The position numbers and the translations under genes are program-made. 64,000 nt of DNA, taken from positions 96,165 through 160,164 of the forward strand of contig JAKBNL010000003.1 of the NCBI GenBank assembly GCA_021831035.1, read 5' to 3'. Below are positions 8,861 to 16,567 of this stretch, piece by piece. This DNA comes from Actinomycetes bacterium. Lineage in GTDB: Bacteria > Actinomycetota > Acidimicrobiia > Acidimicrobiales > RAAP-2. Under the pieces are notes generated by a model. It worked only from the letters and a program-made list of their open reading frames with translations, searched no databases and was not told the origin of the DNA. Positions within the stretch are counted from its first letter, which is position 1. Each line of letters starts with the position of its first letter.

Positions 8861-9852
8861 GGCGCCCGGCGCGCCTTGCGCCCCGCCTTCACCTGGAACA
8901 TCGCGGCGTCGGCGCGCCGGAAGAGGTCCTCGGCGCTCTCGAGGCCGTCCCAGGTCGCGGTGCCCACCGAGGCGGTGACCCCCTCGACGCTCACGGCCCC
9001 CAGGCGCGCCACGAGCTGGCGGACCTGGTCGGCGTCGGCGTCGACGACGATCGCGGCGAACTCGTCGCCGCCGAGGCGGGCGAGGAAGTCGGTGGCGCGC
9101 CGCAGGCAGGTCCGCCAGCCCTCGACGAGGCGCACCAGGGTCCGGTCGCCCGCGAGGTGGCCCCGGTGGTCGTTCACGCCCTTGAAGTCGTCGACGTCGA
9201 GGGCGACGACCGACAGCGGCGCCCGCGAGCGGCGCGCCCGCTCGATCTCCTCGGCCAGCCGCTCGTCGAAGACCCGCCGGTTGGCCACCCCGGTGAGGGG
9301 GTCCTGGCGGGCGGTGGTGCGCAGCACGGTCACGAGCGTCGAGGTCAGCGCCGCGAAGGTCGCGCAGGTGCCCACGATGGCGATCCAGGAGGCGTAGGGC
9401 CGGTCCACGGCCGGGCCGTTGAGCAGGACGAGGCCGTAGGCCAGGGCCACCAGGGCGATCTGGAGAACGGTCTGGCGCCGGGTGAAGTAGAGCGACGCGT
9501 AGAGCGCGACCCACACGTAGAAGACCGCGAAGGCGTTGTAGCCGTAGGGGGCGACCGCGAGCACCACGCTCACCAGTCCGGTCGCGAGCGCCGCGTCGAA
9601 CTGGAGTCCGTGGGGCCGGCGCTCCCCGACCAGCGCCCGGGTCGCCGCCGCCACCAGGGCGATGCCCATGACCACGAGGGTCGTCACGACGGCGTCGTGG
9701 GGCCAGTGGCTCGTGAGGAGCATGATCCCGGCGCCGACCACCCCGCCCAGCCAGAAGAACGCGGCCGCGGCCGCCGGGTCGAAGAGCAGCTCGCGCGGCG
9801 GACGGCGCAAGAACACCCTGATCACCCCCTTCGCACGCGCCCGCTCGAGCAC
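8857..9852 (-). CDS. Membrane-anchored diguanylate cyclase (GGDEF)
   Basis: 331 aa from GTG 9852. Several hydrophobic segments in the first half (FFWLGGVVGAGIMLL, VVTTLVVMGIALVAAA and others, about six) precede a GGDEF domain with an intact active site (LARLGGDEFAAIVV) and the usual DPLTGVANRRVFDERL lead-in. It would make cyclic di-GMP from two GTP. No EAL domain and no obvious I-site RxxD just before GGDEF are seen. The start is uncertain: the track extends to a weak TTG at 9939, and GTG 9819 with AAGGGG upstream is another candidate. Confidence 0.85.
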   Translation of the reverse strand: MLERARAKGVIRVFLRRPPRELLFDPAAAAAFFWLGGVVGAGIMLLTSHWPHDAVVTTLVVMGIALVAAATRALVGERRPHGLQFDAALATGLVSVVLAVAPYGYNAFAVFYVWVALYASLYFTRRQTVLQIALVALAYGLVLLNGPAVDRPYASWIAIVGTCATFAALTSTLVTVLRTTARQDPLTGVANRRVFDERLAEEIERARRSRAPLSVVALDVDDFKGVNDHRGHLAGDRTLVRLVEGWRTCLRRATDFLARLGGDEFAAIVVDADADQVRQLVARLGAVSVEGVTASVGTATWDGLESAEDLFRRADAAMFQVKAGRKARRAP

Positions 9853-9980
9853 CGAGGGGGCTCTCCGGCGCCGGGTCCGACGTGGAGGACCCTGGCGGCT
9901 GGGACCAGTGTAGGGAACGCGGCGTGACCCGCCCGACAATCCCCTTGACGGGCGCGCTCGCCTCGGGGAGGCTCGGGGGC

Positions 9981-10547
9981 GTGAGCGACGAGCGAGTCCC
10001 CCCGCGGCGCATGGGACCCAACGGGATGTTCGTCGCCCCCGAAGACGACCCGCGCGAGGGCCGCCCGGGGCGCGGGGAGCGCGACACCCTCGAGGGCTAC
10101 CTGCGCGCCTACCGCCAGACGCTCGAGCTCAAGTGCGCCGGTCTCGACCCCGCCGAGCTGGCCCGCCGCTCCGTCGCGCCCTCGACGATGTCGCTGCTCG
10201 GGCTCGTGCGCCACTCGGCCAACGTCGAGTGCCACTGGTTCCGCCGGGTGCTCGAGGGGCGCGAGGTCACCGGCCCCTTCGCGAGCGACGACGACCCCGA
10301 CGAGGACTTCAACGGCGCCGTCGCCGACCCCGCCTGCGTCGCCGAGGCCTTCGCCGCCTGGCGCGCGGAGGTGGCCCACGCCGAGGGGGTGCTCGCGGCG
10401 ATCGAGGACCTGGGCTCGCGCGTCCCCTGGCGTGGCGAGGAGCTCGAGGTGCGCGACGTGGTGGTGCACCTCATCGAGGAGTACGCCCGCCACTGCGGCC
10501 ACGCCGACCTGCTGCGCGAGCGCCTGGACGGTCGGGCCGGCCAGTAG
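9981..10547 (+). CDS. DinB-family protein (DUF664-like)
   Basis: 188 aa. The fold signature of DinB/DUF664 proteins is visible: a helical domain starting GYLRAYRQTLELKCAGLDPAEL, a first metal-ligand His in LVRHSANVECHWFRRVL, and the final VHLIEEYARHCGHADLLRERLDG helix, which carries the other ligands. Members are thiol-linked metal enzymes or stress proteins in actinobacteria; the substrate here is unknown. GTG 9981 with GGGGAGG about 9 nt upstream is preferred over the track start 9882. The leading 15 residues before MGPNGMF are poorly conserved in style, so ATG 10011 is possible. Confidence 0.75.
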   Translation: MSDERVPPRRMGPNGMFVAPEDDPREGRPGRGERDTLEGYLRAYRQTLELKCAGLDPAELARRSVAPSTMSLLGLVRHSANVECHWFRRVLEGREVTGPFASDDDPDEDFNGAVADPACVAEAFAAWRAEVAHAEGVLAAIEDLGSRVPWRGEELEVRDVVVHLIEEYARHCGHADLLRERLDGRAGQ

Positions 10548-10590
10548 CGCGGGCCCGTGGCCCACGGGCGTCGCGCGGGGCCCGTGCGGC

Positions 10591-11364
10591 TCAGCCCCGG
10601 TCCCACCAGACGGTGGCCAGCGTGCGCGTCGCCGGGACGGGGTGCTCGTCGAGGAAGCGGCGCACCTCGTCGTCGCGGGACGCGGGCAGGCAGAGCCGCG
10701 CGCGCGCGAAGGCGACGGCCTGTTCGGGATCGACCTCTCGGGTCGAGGTCGACGCGAAGGTCTCGAGGTGCGCGTCGAGGCCCATCTCGGCGAGGACCGC
10801 GACGAGGTCGGCGGGCGTCGGCCCGTCGGGACGCTCGAGGCCCCAGAAGTGGCGCCAGGCGTCGTTCATCGCGGTGAGCGGGTGGCGGGTGGGCATCTCG
10901 ATGACCACGCGCCGGCGCGCGTGCTCGTCGAGGGCCGCCAGGAAGGGCGCGACGTCACCGACGTTGTAGAGGACGTGGTGGCACGTCACGACGTCGGCGA
11001 CCGGGGCTCGGTCGGCGACGTCGGGCCAGTCACCCTCGAGGGTGGAGGACTCGACCCCTCGCCGACGCGCGTTCTCGCTGAACATCTCGAGCATCGCCGC
11101 CTGGTGGTCGACGCCGGTCAGGCGCCGCGCCGGCGGGACGAGGGCCATGGCGGCCACGCCGCCGCCACAGCCCACGTCGAGCACGCTGGCCTCGTCGCCG
11201 AGCGCCTCGCGCGCCCGGGCGTGGCTCGGGCTGTCGGCGACGCGCTCGGGCACACCGAAGAGCGCCGGCGGGTGGATCCACGGGCTCTCGGGCGCCTGGG
11301 CCAGGATCCCCTCGGGGATGGCCCAGGCGGCGAGGGCGGCCCTCCAGTCGTCGGCGGCCGTCAT
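10591..11364 (-). CDS. SAM-dependent methyltransferase, class I
   Basis: 257 aa. A Rossmann-fold methyltransferase with motif I SVLDVGCGGGVAAMAL (about residue 60), motif II acidic LTGVDHQ, and DVVTCHHVLYNVGD as the post-motif region. The substrate is not recognisable. It is convergent with the DinB gene and shares the minus strand with the 55-aa gene, whose stop lies 3 bp upstream of this start, so the two are probably one transcript. The ATG start gives a sensible N-terminus. Confidence 0.8.
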   Translation of the reverse strand: MTAADDWRAALAAWAIPEGILAQAPESPWIHPPALFGVPERVADSPSHARAREALGDEASVLDVGCGGGVAAMALVPPARRLTGVDHQAAMLEMFSENARRRGVESSTLEGDWPDVADRAPVADVVTCHHVLYNVGDVAPFLAALDEHARRRVVIEMPTRHPLTAMNDAWRHFWGLERPDGPTPADLVAVLAEMGLDAHLETFASTSTREVDPEQAVAFARARLCLPASRDDEVRRFLDEHPVPATRTLATVWWDRG

Positions 11365-11367
11365 CGG

Positions 11368-11535
11368 CTAGTTGCCGCGCAGGCGCGAGAAGAAGCCCCC
11401 CCGCGAGCCCGACCCGCGGTCCTCGCAGGTGCAGCGTTCGCCCTTGGGCACGCCCGCCAGGGCCTGCTCGATGTGGTTGCCACAGCCCGACCAGGTCGGG
11501 CGTCCGCACGAGCGGCAGGTTGTCCGGTGGCACAT
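11368..11535 (-). CDS. Small Cys-rich protein, 55 aa, unknown function
   Basis: Too short for the track. Translation begins MCHRTTCRSCGRPTWSGCGN and ends FFSRLRGN. Cysteines at positions 2, 7, 10, 18, 35 and 37, plus histidines, suggest a zinc-bound mini-domain (CxxC in CRSC). Short MCHR.TC..CG.P.W.GCG proteins with an ALAGVP segment recur in bacterial genomes as hypotheticals; that recollection is from family knowledge and was not searched. A strong ribosome site, AAGGAG, lies 7 nt before ATG 11535. The upstream leader is the complement of the TTAGGGG repeats, and the methyltransferase follows directly. Confidence 0.8.
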   Translation of the reverse strand: MCHRTTCRSCGRPTWSGCGNHIEQALAGVPKGERCTCEDRGSGSRGGFFSRLRGN

Positions 11536-11546
11536 GTGTTGTCTCC

Positions 11547-11574
11547 TTAGGGGTTAGGGGTTAGGGGTTAGGGG
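11547..11574. repeat. Four perfect TTAGGGG heptamer repeats (G-quadruplex motif)
   Basis: Four head-to-tail copies of TTAGGGG with no mismatch, decaying into TTGGTGGGTGGTGGG. Four GGGG runs separated by TTA meet the strictest G-quadruplex pattern on the plus strand; the minus strand is C-rich. The tract lies between the end of the CoA-disulfide reductase gene and the ribosome site of the 55-aa gene, so it falls in the leader of that small gene. Confidence 0.9.
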
Positions 11575-11625
11575 TTGGTGGGTGGTGGGTGACTCGGTCG
11601 CCGCCACGACGCGGCGGGCGGTGGC

Positions 11626-13263
11626 TCAGGCGAACTCCAGGGAGCGGGCCGCCGGTGACCGGCTCCAGGTCTCGAAGCCGCCGTCGAGGTTGCGCGCGTC
11701 GAGACCGAGGGCGCGCAGGATGCGCACGGCGGTCCAGCCGCGCACGCCGACCTGGCACACGACCAGCACCTCGGCGGCGTCGATCTCGGAGGCGCGCTCG
11801 CGCAGCTCGTCGACCGGGATGTTCTGCGACCCCGGGATGTGGCCGCGGGCGAACTCGCGGGTCGTGCGCACGTCGAGCAGGAGCGTACCCTCGGACTGGA
11901 GGTCGGCGACCTCGTCCCACTGGGCCGTCGTGCCGAGCCCCGAGAGCACGTTCTCGGCGACGTAGCCGAGCATGTTGACGGGGTCCTTCGCCGAGCTGAA
12001 GGGCGGCGCGTAGGCGAGCTCGAGGTCGGCGAGCTCCTCGGCCCGCAACCCGGCGCGCAGGGCCGTCGCGATGACGTCGATGCGCTTGTCGACCCCGTCG
12101 CGGCCGACCCCCTGGGCGCCCAGGATGGCGCCACTGGTCGGGTCGACGACCAGTTTGAGGGCCATCCCCTTGGCCCCGGGGTAGTAGCCGGCGTGTGAGC
12201 TCGGGTGGGTGTGGATGGCCTGGACCGGCCGGCCGGCCGCCCGGAGGCGCTTCTCGCTCCACCCGGTCACGGCGACCGTGAGGTCGAAGACCTTGACGAT
12301 CGCCGTCCCGAGGGCGGACCGGGGCCGGACGGGGCGTCCGGCGATGTGGTCGGCGGCGACGCGTCCCTGGCGGTTGGCGATGTTGGCGAGCGGCACGAGG
12401 GTCGCCGACCCGTCGAGCGCGTCGGACTTCTCGACGGCGTCGCCGACCGCGTAGACGGCGGGGTCGCTCGTGCGCTGGTACTCGTCGACGGCGATGCCGC
12501 CCTTGGGGCCGAGGGCGAGTCCGGCGGCTCGGGCCAGGTGGACCTCGGGGCGCACGCCGATGGCGACGACCACGAGGTCGGCGCCGAGGCGCTCCCCGTT
12601 GGCCAGGGTCACGGTCCGCGCGTCGAGCGCCTCGACCCCGGTGCCGAGGTAGACCGTGACGCCGTGGCGCACGAGCTCGGCGAGCACGTGCTCGGCCATC
12701 TCGGGGTCGAGCGGGCCGAGGAGTTGCTCGGTCGCCTCGACCACCGTCGTGTCGATGCCGCGTCGGTGCAGGTTCTCGGCCACCTCGAGCCCGACGAAGC
12801 CGCCCCCGATGACCACGGCCGTGCGGGCGTCGAGCGCGGCGTCGCGCAGCCGCTCCACGTCCTCCACGGTGCGCAGCGCCAGGGCCCGCTCGATCCCGGG
12901 GATCGGCGGGACGACGGCCTGGGCGCCCGGGCTGAGCACGAGCACGTCGTAGTCGACCTCGTAGGTCGTGTCGTGGTCGAGGTCGTGCACGCGCACGCGC
13001 TTGCGGGCGGTGTCGAGGGCCGTCGCCTCGTGACGCACGCGCACGTCGAGGCGGAAGCGCTGGTAGAGGGAGTCGGGCGTCTGCAAGAGCAGGTCGTCCT
13101 GGTCCTTGATGACGCCGCCCACGTAGTAGGGCAGTCCGCAGTTGGCGTACGAGACGTGGCCGCTCTTCTCCAGCACGACGATCTCGGCGTCGTCGAGGAG
13201 GCGGCGAAGGCGGGCGGCCGCGGACATGCCGCCGGCCACGCCACCGATGATGACCGCGCGCAC
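11626..13263 (-). CDS. CoA-disulfide reductase/persulfide reductase with C-terminal rhodanese domain
   Basis: 545 aa. The FAD domain (AVIIGGVAGGMSAAARLRR) carries the single catalytic Cys in SYANCGLPYYVGG, typical of CoA-disulfide reductase and Npsr. The second NAD(P)H site is VVIGGGFVGLEVAEN, followed by the dimerisation domain. Residues after about 450 form a rhodanese domain with active loop VCQVGVRG. Such fusions reduce CoA-persulfide or polysulfide and release sulfide. GTG 13263 starts the conserved part; the track start 13344 lies inside the upstream repressor gene. It is the last gene of a SQR-48aa-CstR-CoADR operon, 5 bp after the repressor stop. Confidence 0.9.
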   Translation of the reverse strand: MRAVIIGGVAGGMSAAARLRRLLDDAEIVVLEKSGHVSYANCGLPYYVGGVIKDQDDLLLQTPDSLYQRFRLDVRVRHEATALDTARKRVRVHDLDHDTTYEVDYDVLVLSPGAQAVVPPIPGIERALALRTVEDVERLRDAALDARTAVVIGGGFVGLEVAENLHRRGIDTTVVEATEQLLGPLDPEMAEHVLAELVRHGVTVYLGTGVEALDARTVTLANGERLGADLVVVAIGVRPEVHLARAAGLALGPKGGIAVDEYQRTSDPAVYAVGDAVEKSDALDGSATLVPLANIANRQGRVAADHIAGRPVRPRSALGTAIVKVFDLTVAVTGWSEKRLRAAGRPVQAIHTHPSSHAGYYPGAKGMALKLVVDPTSGAILGAQGVGRDGVDKRIDVIATALRAGLRAEELADLELAYAPPFSSAKDPVNMLGYVAENVLSGLGTTAQWDEVADLQSEGTLLLDVRTTREFARGHIPGSQNIPVDELRERASEIDAAEVLVVCQVGVRGWTAVRILRALGLDARNLDGGFETWSRSPAARSLEFA

Positions 13264-13268
13264 CGGTA

Positions 13269-13580
13269 TCAGGCCAGACTCAAGAAGAGCTTCTGGAAGC
13301 GGTCGGCCAGCGCCGAGGACTCGGCGGTGCTCTCGGCGAGGCACTCGCGCATGCTCGAGGTGAGCATGGTGAAGGCCGCCGTGTTCACGGCCTTGGAGAC
13401 GGCGGCGATCTGGGTCACGATCTCCTCGCAGTTGCGCCCCTCTTCGATCATGCGCACCACGGCGCCGATCTGGCCCTGGGCGCGCTTCAGTCGGGTGGCG
13501 ATGGCGCGCACCTGATCCGCGTCGCGCAGCGCGCCCGGTCCCGGGAGCACCGTCGCGGCGCTCGTCTTTCGTTCGGTCAT
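13269..13580 (-). CDS. cstR: CsoR/CstR-family repressor, persulfide-sensing type
   Basis: 103 aa DUF156 protein. The core reads LKRAQGQIGAVVRMIEEGRNCEEIVTQIAA with a second Cys in SSMREC. Copper-sensing CsoR has Cys, then His four residues before the second Cys; here that position is Ser, leaving a two-Cys pair as in CstR, which senses persulfides. Operon partners (SQR, CoADR-rhodanese) and an upstream GATACCC palindrome fit this reading. An N-terminal extension of about 20 residues precedes the core. ATG 13580 overlaps the stop of the 48-aa gene (TGATG). FrmR or RcnR function is less likely given the ligand set. Confidence 0.85.
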   Translation of the reverse strand: MTERKTSAATVLPGPGALRDADQVRAIATRLKRAQGQIGAVVRMIEEGRNCEEIVTQIAAVSKAVNTAAFTMLTSSMRECLAESTAESSALADRFQKLFLSLA

Positions 13581-13726
13581 CAGTGGCTCCCTTTCGTGAC
13601 CATGCGGATCATGCGGAGATTGGTGGCGACGAAGCGCCACGTCTGGTAGGCGAGGTTCTGGCGCCGGCGCAGCGTGCGCGGGGTGGGCAGCGGCGCGCGG
13701 GCGATCGTGTCGGGGGAGGTGTCCAT
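13580..13726 (-). CDS. 48-aa basic protein between SQR and CstR, unknown
   Basis: Missed by the track. The translation runs from MDTSPDTIARAPLPTPRTLR to WRFVATNLRMIRMVTKGSH. It starts 3 nt after the SQR stop and its stop overlaps the cstR ATG, so it is clearly part of the operon. The C-terminal half is basic with regularly spaced hydrophobic residues (LAYQTWRFVATNLRMIRMV), compatible with an amphipathic membrane-surface helix. It could help SQR dock on the membrane, or act as a small sulfur-operon accessory factor; both are inference. No cysteine is present. I do not recognise a named family. Confidence 0.7.
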   Translation of the reverse strand: MDTSPDTIARAPLPTPRTLRRRQNLAYQTWRFVATNLRMIRMVTKGSH

Positions 13727-13729
13727 CGA

Positions 13730-15187
13730 TTACTCCGGGATCAGGTACCAGAAGGGGCGGGCCTTCGCCTTGTAGATGAAGAGCACGTGGAGCAGGTACT
13801 TGATCCAGTGCCCGGCGAGGCCGATCTCGCCGAAGGTGTCGGGGAGCGACCGGCCGGTGCCCGGGAAGCGGACGGGGTCGGGGACGATGGGGTACATCGT
13901 CATCGCGGCCGCCGAGCCGTGGCGCAGGCCCACCCCCGCCGAGGCCACGCAGGCGGCGCCCATGTCGGCCATCGAGGCGCGCCGGGCGCGGGTGCCGGCG
14001 CCGTGGCGGACGCGGTCGGCGATGGTGAGCGCGACGGTCTTGCCCATGACGCCCGAGGGCATGCCGGTGCGCGGGGGCGCCGGGGCGATGACGGTGCCGC
14101 GCGGGCTGGTGCGCGGGGTCGAGATCGCGTGGGGCGGGGCGAAGGCGATGCCGACCGCGAAGACGTTGGGGTAGCGCGGCGACTCGTAGGTCGACGGCCA
14201 GTCGGCCGGCGACCACTCCTCGGGCGACTTCGCGCCGTAGTCGGCGTCGACGCGCATGAACCCGTTCGGGGCGAAGACCTCGTCGGTGATCTCGGCGCCG
14301 GCGCGGTCGTAGGCCGCGAGCCCGGCGCCGCGGAAGGGCGGCAGGAGCATGGCGAAGTCGAACGTGAGGGCGTTCTGCGAGCCGTCGAGCTGCTCGTAGT
14401 GGATGACGCCCTCCTCGACGCGCTCGGCGTGGGCGCCCACCACGGCCTTCACCCCGCGCTCGCGGAAGAGCGACTCGGTCCAGAGCTGGGAGGTGGTCTG
14501 GACGTCACCGTGGCCGAAGACCAGCCCGCCGACCCCGAAGTCGCCCAGCTCGGCCTCGTTGGTGAAGTAGACGACCTCCACGAGGTCGCGCACGCCCGCG
14601 AGGCGCAGCTCGTGCTCGACGTTGAACGCGTACTCGAAGGCCGCGCCCTCGCAGGTGCAGGTCCCGTGGCCCACCCCCACGACGACGCGCTGGGGCTCGC
14701 CCCGGCGCGCCCGCGCGATCACGTCCCGGAGTCGCGCGGCTGCGTCGAGGGCGTGGGCCGGCGTGCAGACCGAGGCGGTGTGGCCGTCGGGGCCGAGCCC
14801 CGGAGTGGCCCCGAAGTTCAGCTTCGGGCCGGTGGCGTTGATGAGGTAGTCGTAGGCCACGAGTGACGTCTCCCCGTCGCGCTCGGCCCCGGTGGCGACG
14901 ACCTCGACGTGGGGGCGGGGGTCGCGCTCGGACCCCTCGGGGTAGAGCGCCGTGGCGCGCGCCTGGTGGAAGGTGATCCCCCTGCGCTCGTAGATCGGGG
15001 CGAGGGGGAAGGTGACCTGCTCGGCGCTCATGCGCCCGACGCCGACCCAGATGTTCGACGGGATCCAGTTCCAGTCCCGATTCGGCGAGACGACGACCAC
15101 CTCGTGGTCCCGTCCGAGGGCCCGACGCAGGTGCAGAGCGGCGGTGTGGCCCGAGATGCCCGCTCCTAGGACGACGACGCGTGCCAC
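13730..15187 (-). CDS. sqr: Sulfide:quinone oxidoreductase-like flavoprotein
   Basis: 485 aa. An N-terminal FAD motif, VVVLGAGISGHTAALHL, opens a two-Rossmann protein. Three regions hold the cysteines expected in SQR: SVCTPAHAL (Cys141), GTCTCEGAAFEYAF (Cys177/179) and AACVASAGVG (Cys413). The C-terminus (GHWIKYLLHVLFIYKAKARPFWYLIPE) is amphipathic and fits monotopic membrane binding. The enzyme would oxidise sulfide to polysulfide and reduce quinone. First gene of the four-gene minus-strand operon; GTG start with AGAGAGGC upstream. A CsoR/CstR-type palindrome lies 33 bp before the start. Flavocytochrome c sulfide dehydrogenase is the nearest alternative. Confidence 0.85.
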   Translation of the reverse strand: MARVVVLGAGISGHTAALHLRRALGRDHEVVVVSPNRDWNWIPSNIWVGVGRMSAEQVTFPLAPIYERRGITFHQARATALYPEGSERDPRPHVEVVATGAERDGETSLVAYDYLINATGPKLNFGATPGLGPDGHTASVCTPAHALDAAARLRDVIARARRGEPQRVVVGVGHGTCTCEGAAFEYAFNVEHELRLAGVRDLVEVVYFTNEAELGDFGVGGLVFGHGDVQTTSQLWTESLFRERGVKAVVGAHAERVEEGVIHYEQLDGSQNALTFDFAMLLPPFRGAGLAAYDRAGAEITDEVFAPNGFMRVDADYGAKSPEEWSPADWPSTYESPRYPNVFAVGIAFAPPHAISTPRTSPRGTVIAPAPPRTGMPSGVMGKTVALTIADRVRHGAGTRARRASMADMGAACVASAGVGLRHGSAAAMTMYPIVPDPVRFPGTGRSLPDTFGEIGLAGHWIKYLLHVLFIYKAKARPFWYLIPE

Positions 15188-15219
15188 GCTCTGCCTCTCT
15201 GGCCCCGGACCCTCCGGTG

Positions 15220-15237
15220 GATACCCCCCAGGGTATC
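15220..15237. promoter_or_regulatory. CsoR/CstR-type operator
   Basis: Perfect inverted repeat GATACCC-CCCA-GGGTATC, with the G/C-tract and TAC/GTA edges characteristic of CsoR-family operators. It is 33 bp upstream of the SQR start, and the operon it precedes encodes its likely ligand-responsive repressor, giving negative feedback. The palindrome is observed; the regulator assignment follows from family knowledge. Confidence 0.8.
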
Positions 15238-15299
15238 AGGAAGCGCCGGCGGTCGCAACACCCGGTGGACGGCGCGGCGCGGCTCGGGTGACGGCGCCG

Positions 15300-16055
15300 T
15301 CAGCCCCGGGCGTCGGGTCGCGGCCGTGGGCCGGGCGGCCACTGGGCGACGAGGGAGTAGCGGTCGCCGCGGATGAGGCTGCGGCGCCACTCGAGCGGAT
15401 CGTCACCGACGAGGGCCAGCCGCTCGATCGAGAAGGCCGCGACCCGCGGGGGCAGGCGCAGCAGCCGGCGCTCGGCCGGCTCGGGCACGACCGGGCGGAT
15501 TCGCTCCTCGCCGCCGGTGATCCGCTGGGCGCAGTGCTCGACGAGCAGCTCGTAGAGACCGCCGGAGGAGAGGTCGGCCTCGAGCAGTCCGCCGGCCCGG
15601 TCCCCCCGGAGCGAGGACCGGTCCCAGGCGATCGGCTCGGCCCCGGCGAAGCGGAGCCGTTCGATGTAGACGACCTCGTCGCCGACCTCGAGGGCCAGGT
15701 GCGTGGCGTCCTCGGCCGTGGCCGGCCGACGCCGCGCCGCGAGGACCTCGCTGCGCTCCTCGATGCCCCCGGCGCGCACCGTCGTCGCGAGGCTGTAGAG
15801 GGAGTGGAGGGGCTGCTCGAGGACCGGGGGGGTGACCGACGAGCCGCGGCCCCGCTGGCGCACCACCAGCCCCTCGGCGGCCAGGTGGCGCACGGCCTCG
15901 CGCACGGTCTGGCGGCTGATCTCGTAGGCCCGCGTCAACTCCTCGTCGGTGGGGAAGCGCTCGTGGAACTCGCCGTCGAGCAGCCGACGACGCAGGTCCT
16001 CGGCCGTCTGGGCCCACAGGGGCAGCGGGCTCGACCGATCCAGTGCGCCCGCCAT
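15300..16055 (-). CDS. GntR/HutC-family transcriptional regulator
   Basis: 251 aa. Winged-helix DNA-binding domain at residues about 8-75 (PLWAQTAEDLRRRLLDGEF..FPTDEELTRAYEISRQTVREAVRHLAAEGLVVRQRGRGSSV), then a UTRA effector domain of the HutC type (AFSIERLALVGDDPLEWRRSLIRGDRYSLV). Last gene of the tauE-DUF1634-gntR operon; the ATG overlaps the previous stop (TGATG). The palindrome TGTACGTACA over the tauE -10 box fits GntR operators, so autoregulation of the exporter operon is likely. The effector is unknown. Confidence 0.85.
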   Translation of the reverse strand: MAGALDRSSPLPLWAQTAEDLRRRLLDGEFHERFPTDEELTRAYEISRQTVREAVRHLAAEGLVVRQRGRGSSVTPPVLEQPLHSLYSLATTVRAGGIEERSEVLAARRRPATAEDATHLALEVGDEVVYIERLRFAGAEPIAWDRSSLRGDRAGGLLEADLSSGGLYELLVEHCAQRITGGEERIRPVVPEPAERRLLRLPPRVAAFSIERLALVGDDPLEWRRSLIRGDRYSLVAQWPPGPRPRPDARG

Positions 16056-16567
16056 CACGCCCCCGCGAGGAAGAACGAGCCCACCAGGACGACCAGGACG
16101 AAGAGCGTGACGAGGGCCATCGGCGCGTCCTTCTCGTAGGCGAACGAGACGACGCCGACGGCCACCCGCAGCACCGGGGTCAGGATCAAGATCAAGACGC
16201 CCAGCACGACGACCCCGCGGCCCTGGTCGTGGGCCAGGGCGCGTCCGAGCGCGCCGAAGGAGTGTGGGAACGACGTGGAGGCCGAGGTGAGCGCCCGGTA
16301 GGAGAGGGGCCCGCGCAGCGCCAGGTACGACCCGTGGTGAGCGAACATCAGGCCGAGCCCGACGGCGATGACGAGCACGCTGGCCACGACACCGACCCGC
16401 AGCACGAGGCTGATCGCCAGCTCCACCCGGTGGACCTTCACGGCCATACGGCGCGCCTCGTCGGGCGTGAGCTCTCGGCGGGCGCCGGAGCGCCCGAGCG
16501 CGGCCCGAGGGATCTCGGGGGCGGGACCGGGTGCGGGCTCGACCGGGGGGCGCGACGGGCCACTCAC
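16055..16567 (-). CDS. DUF1634 membrane protein
   Basis: 170 aa with three hydrophobic segments (LVLRVGVVASVLVIAVGLGLMF, VVVLGVLILILTPVLRVAVGVV, LVTLFVLVVLVGSFFLAG) after a proline-rich cytosolic N-terminus. DUF1634 proteins very often follow TauE/SafE permeases; here the GTG start overlaps the TauE stop (GTGA). It is probably an accessory subunit of that transporter. No catalytic motif is seen. Confidence 0.8.
   Translation of the reverse strand: MSGPSRPPVEPAPGPAPEIPRAALGRSGARRELTPDEARRMAVKVHRVELAISLVLRVGVVASVLVIAVGLGLMFAHHGSYLALRGPLSYRALTSASTSFPHSFGALGRALAHDQGRGVVVLGVLILILTPVLRVAVGVVSFAYEKDAPMALVTLFVLVVLVGSFFLAGA

Noticed and set aside
6803-10087. 1094-aa minus-strand ORF
   Set aside because: Antisense shadow of the carboxylase alpha gene running into the GGDEF gene; its low-complexity His/Arg/Gly/Asp composition is typical of GC-rich antisense frames.
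11368-11370. CRISPR or other repeat-spacer arrays anywhere in the window
   Set aside because: No regularly spaced direct repeats of 20-40 bp and no cas genes were seen.
11547-11580. Telomere repeats as a linear chromosome end
   Set aside because: Only four heptamers, internal to a dense gene region; bacterial linear ends do not use such repeats.
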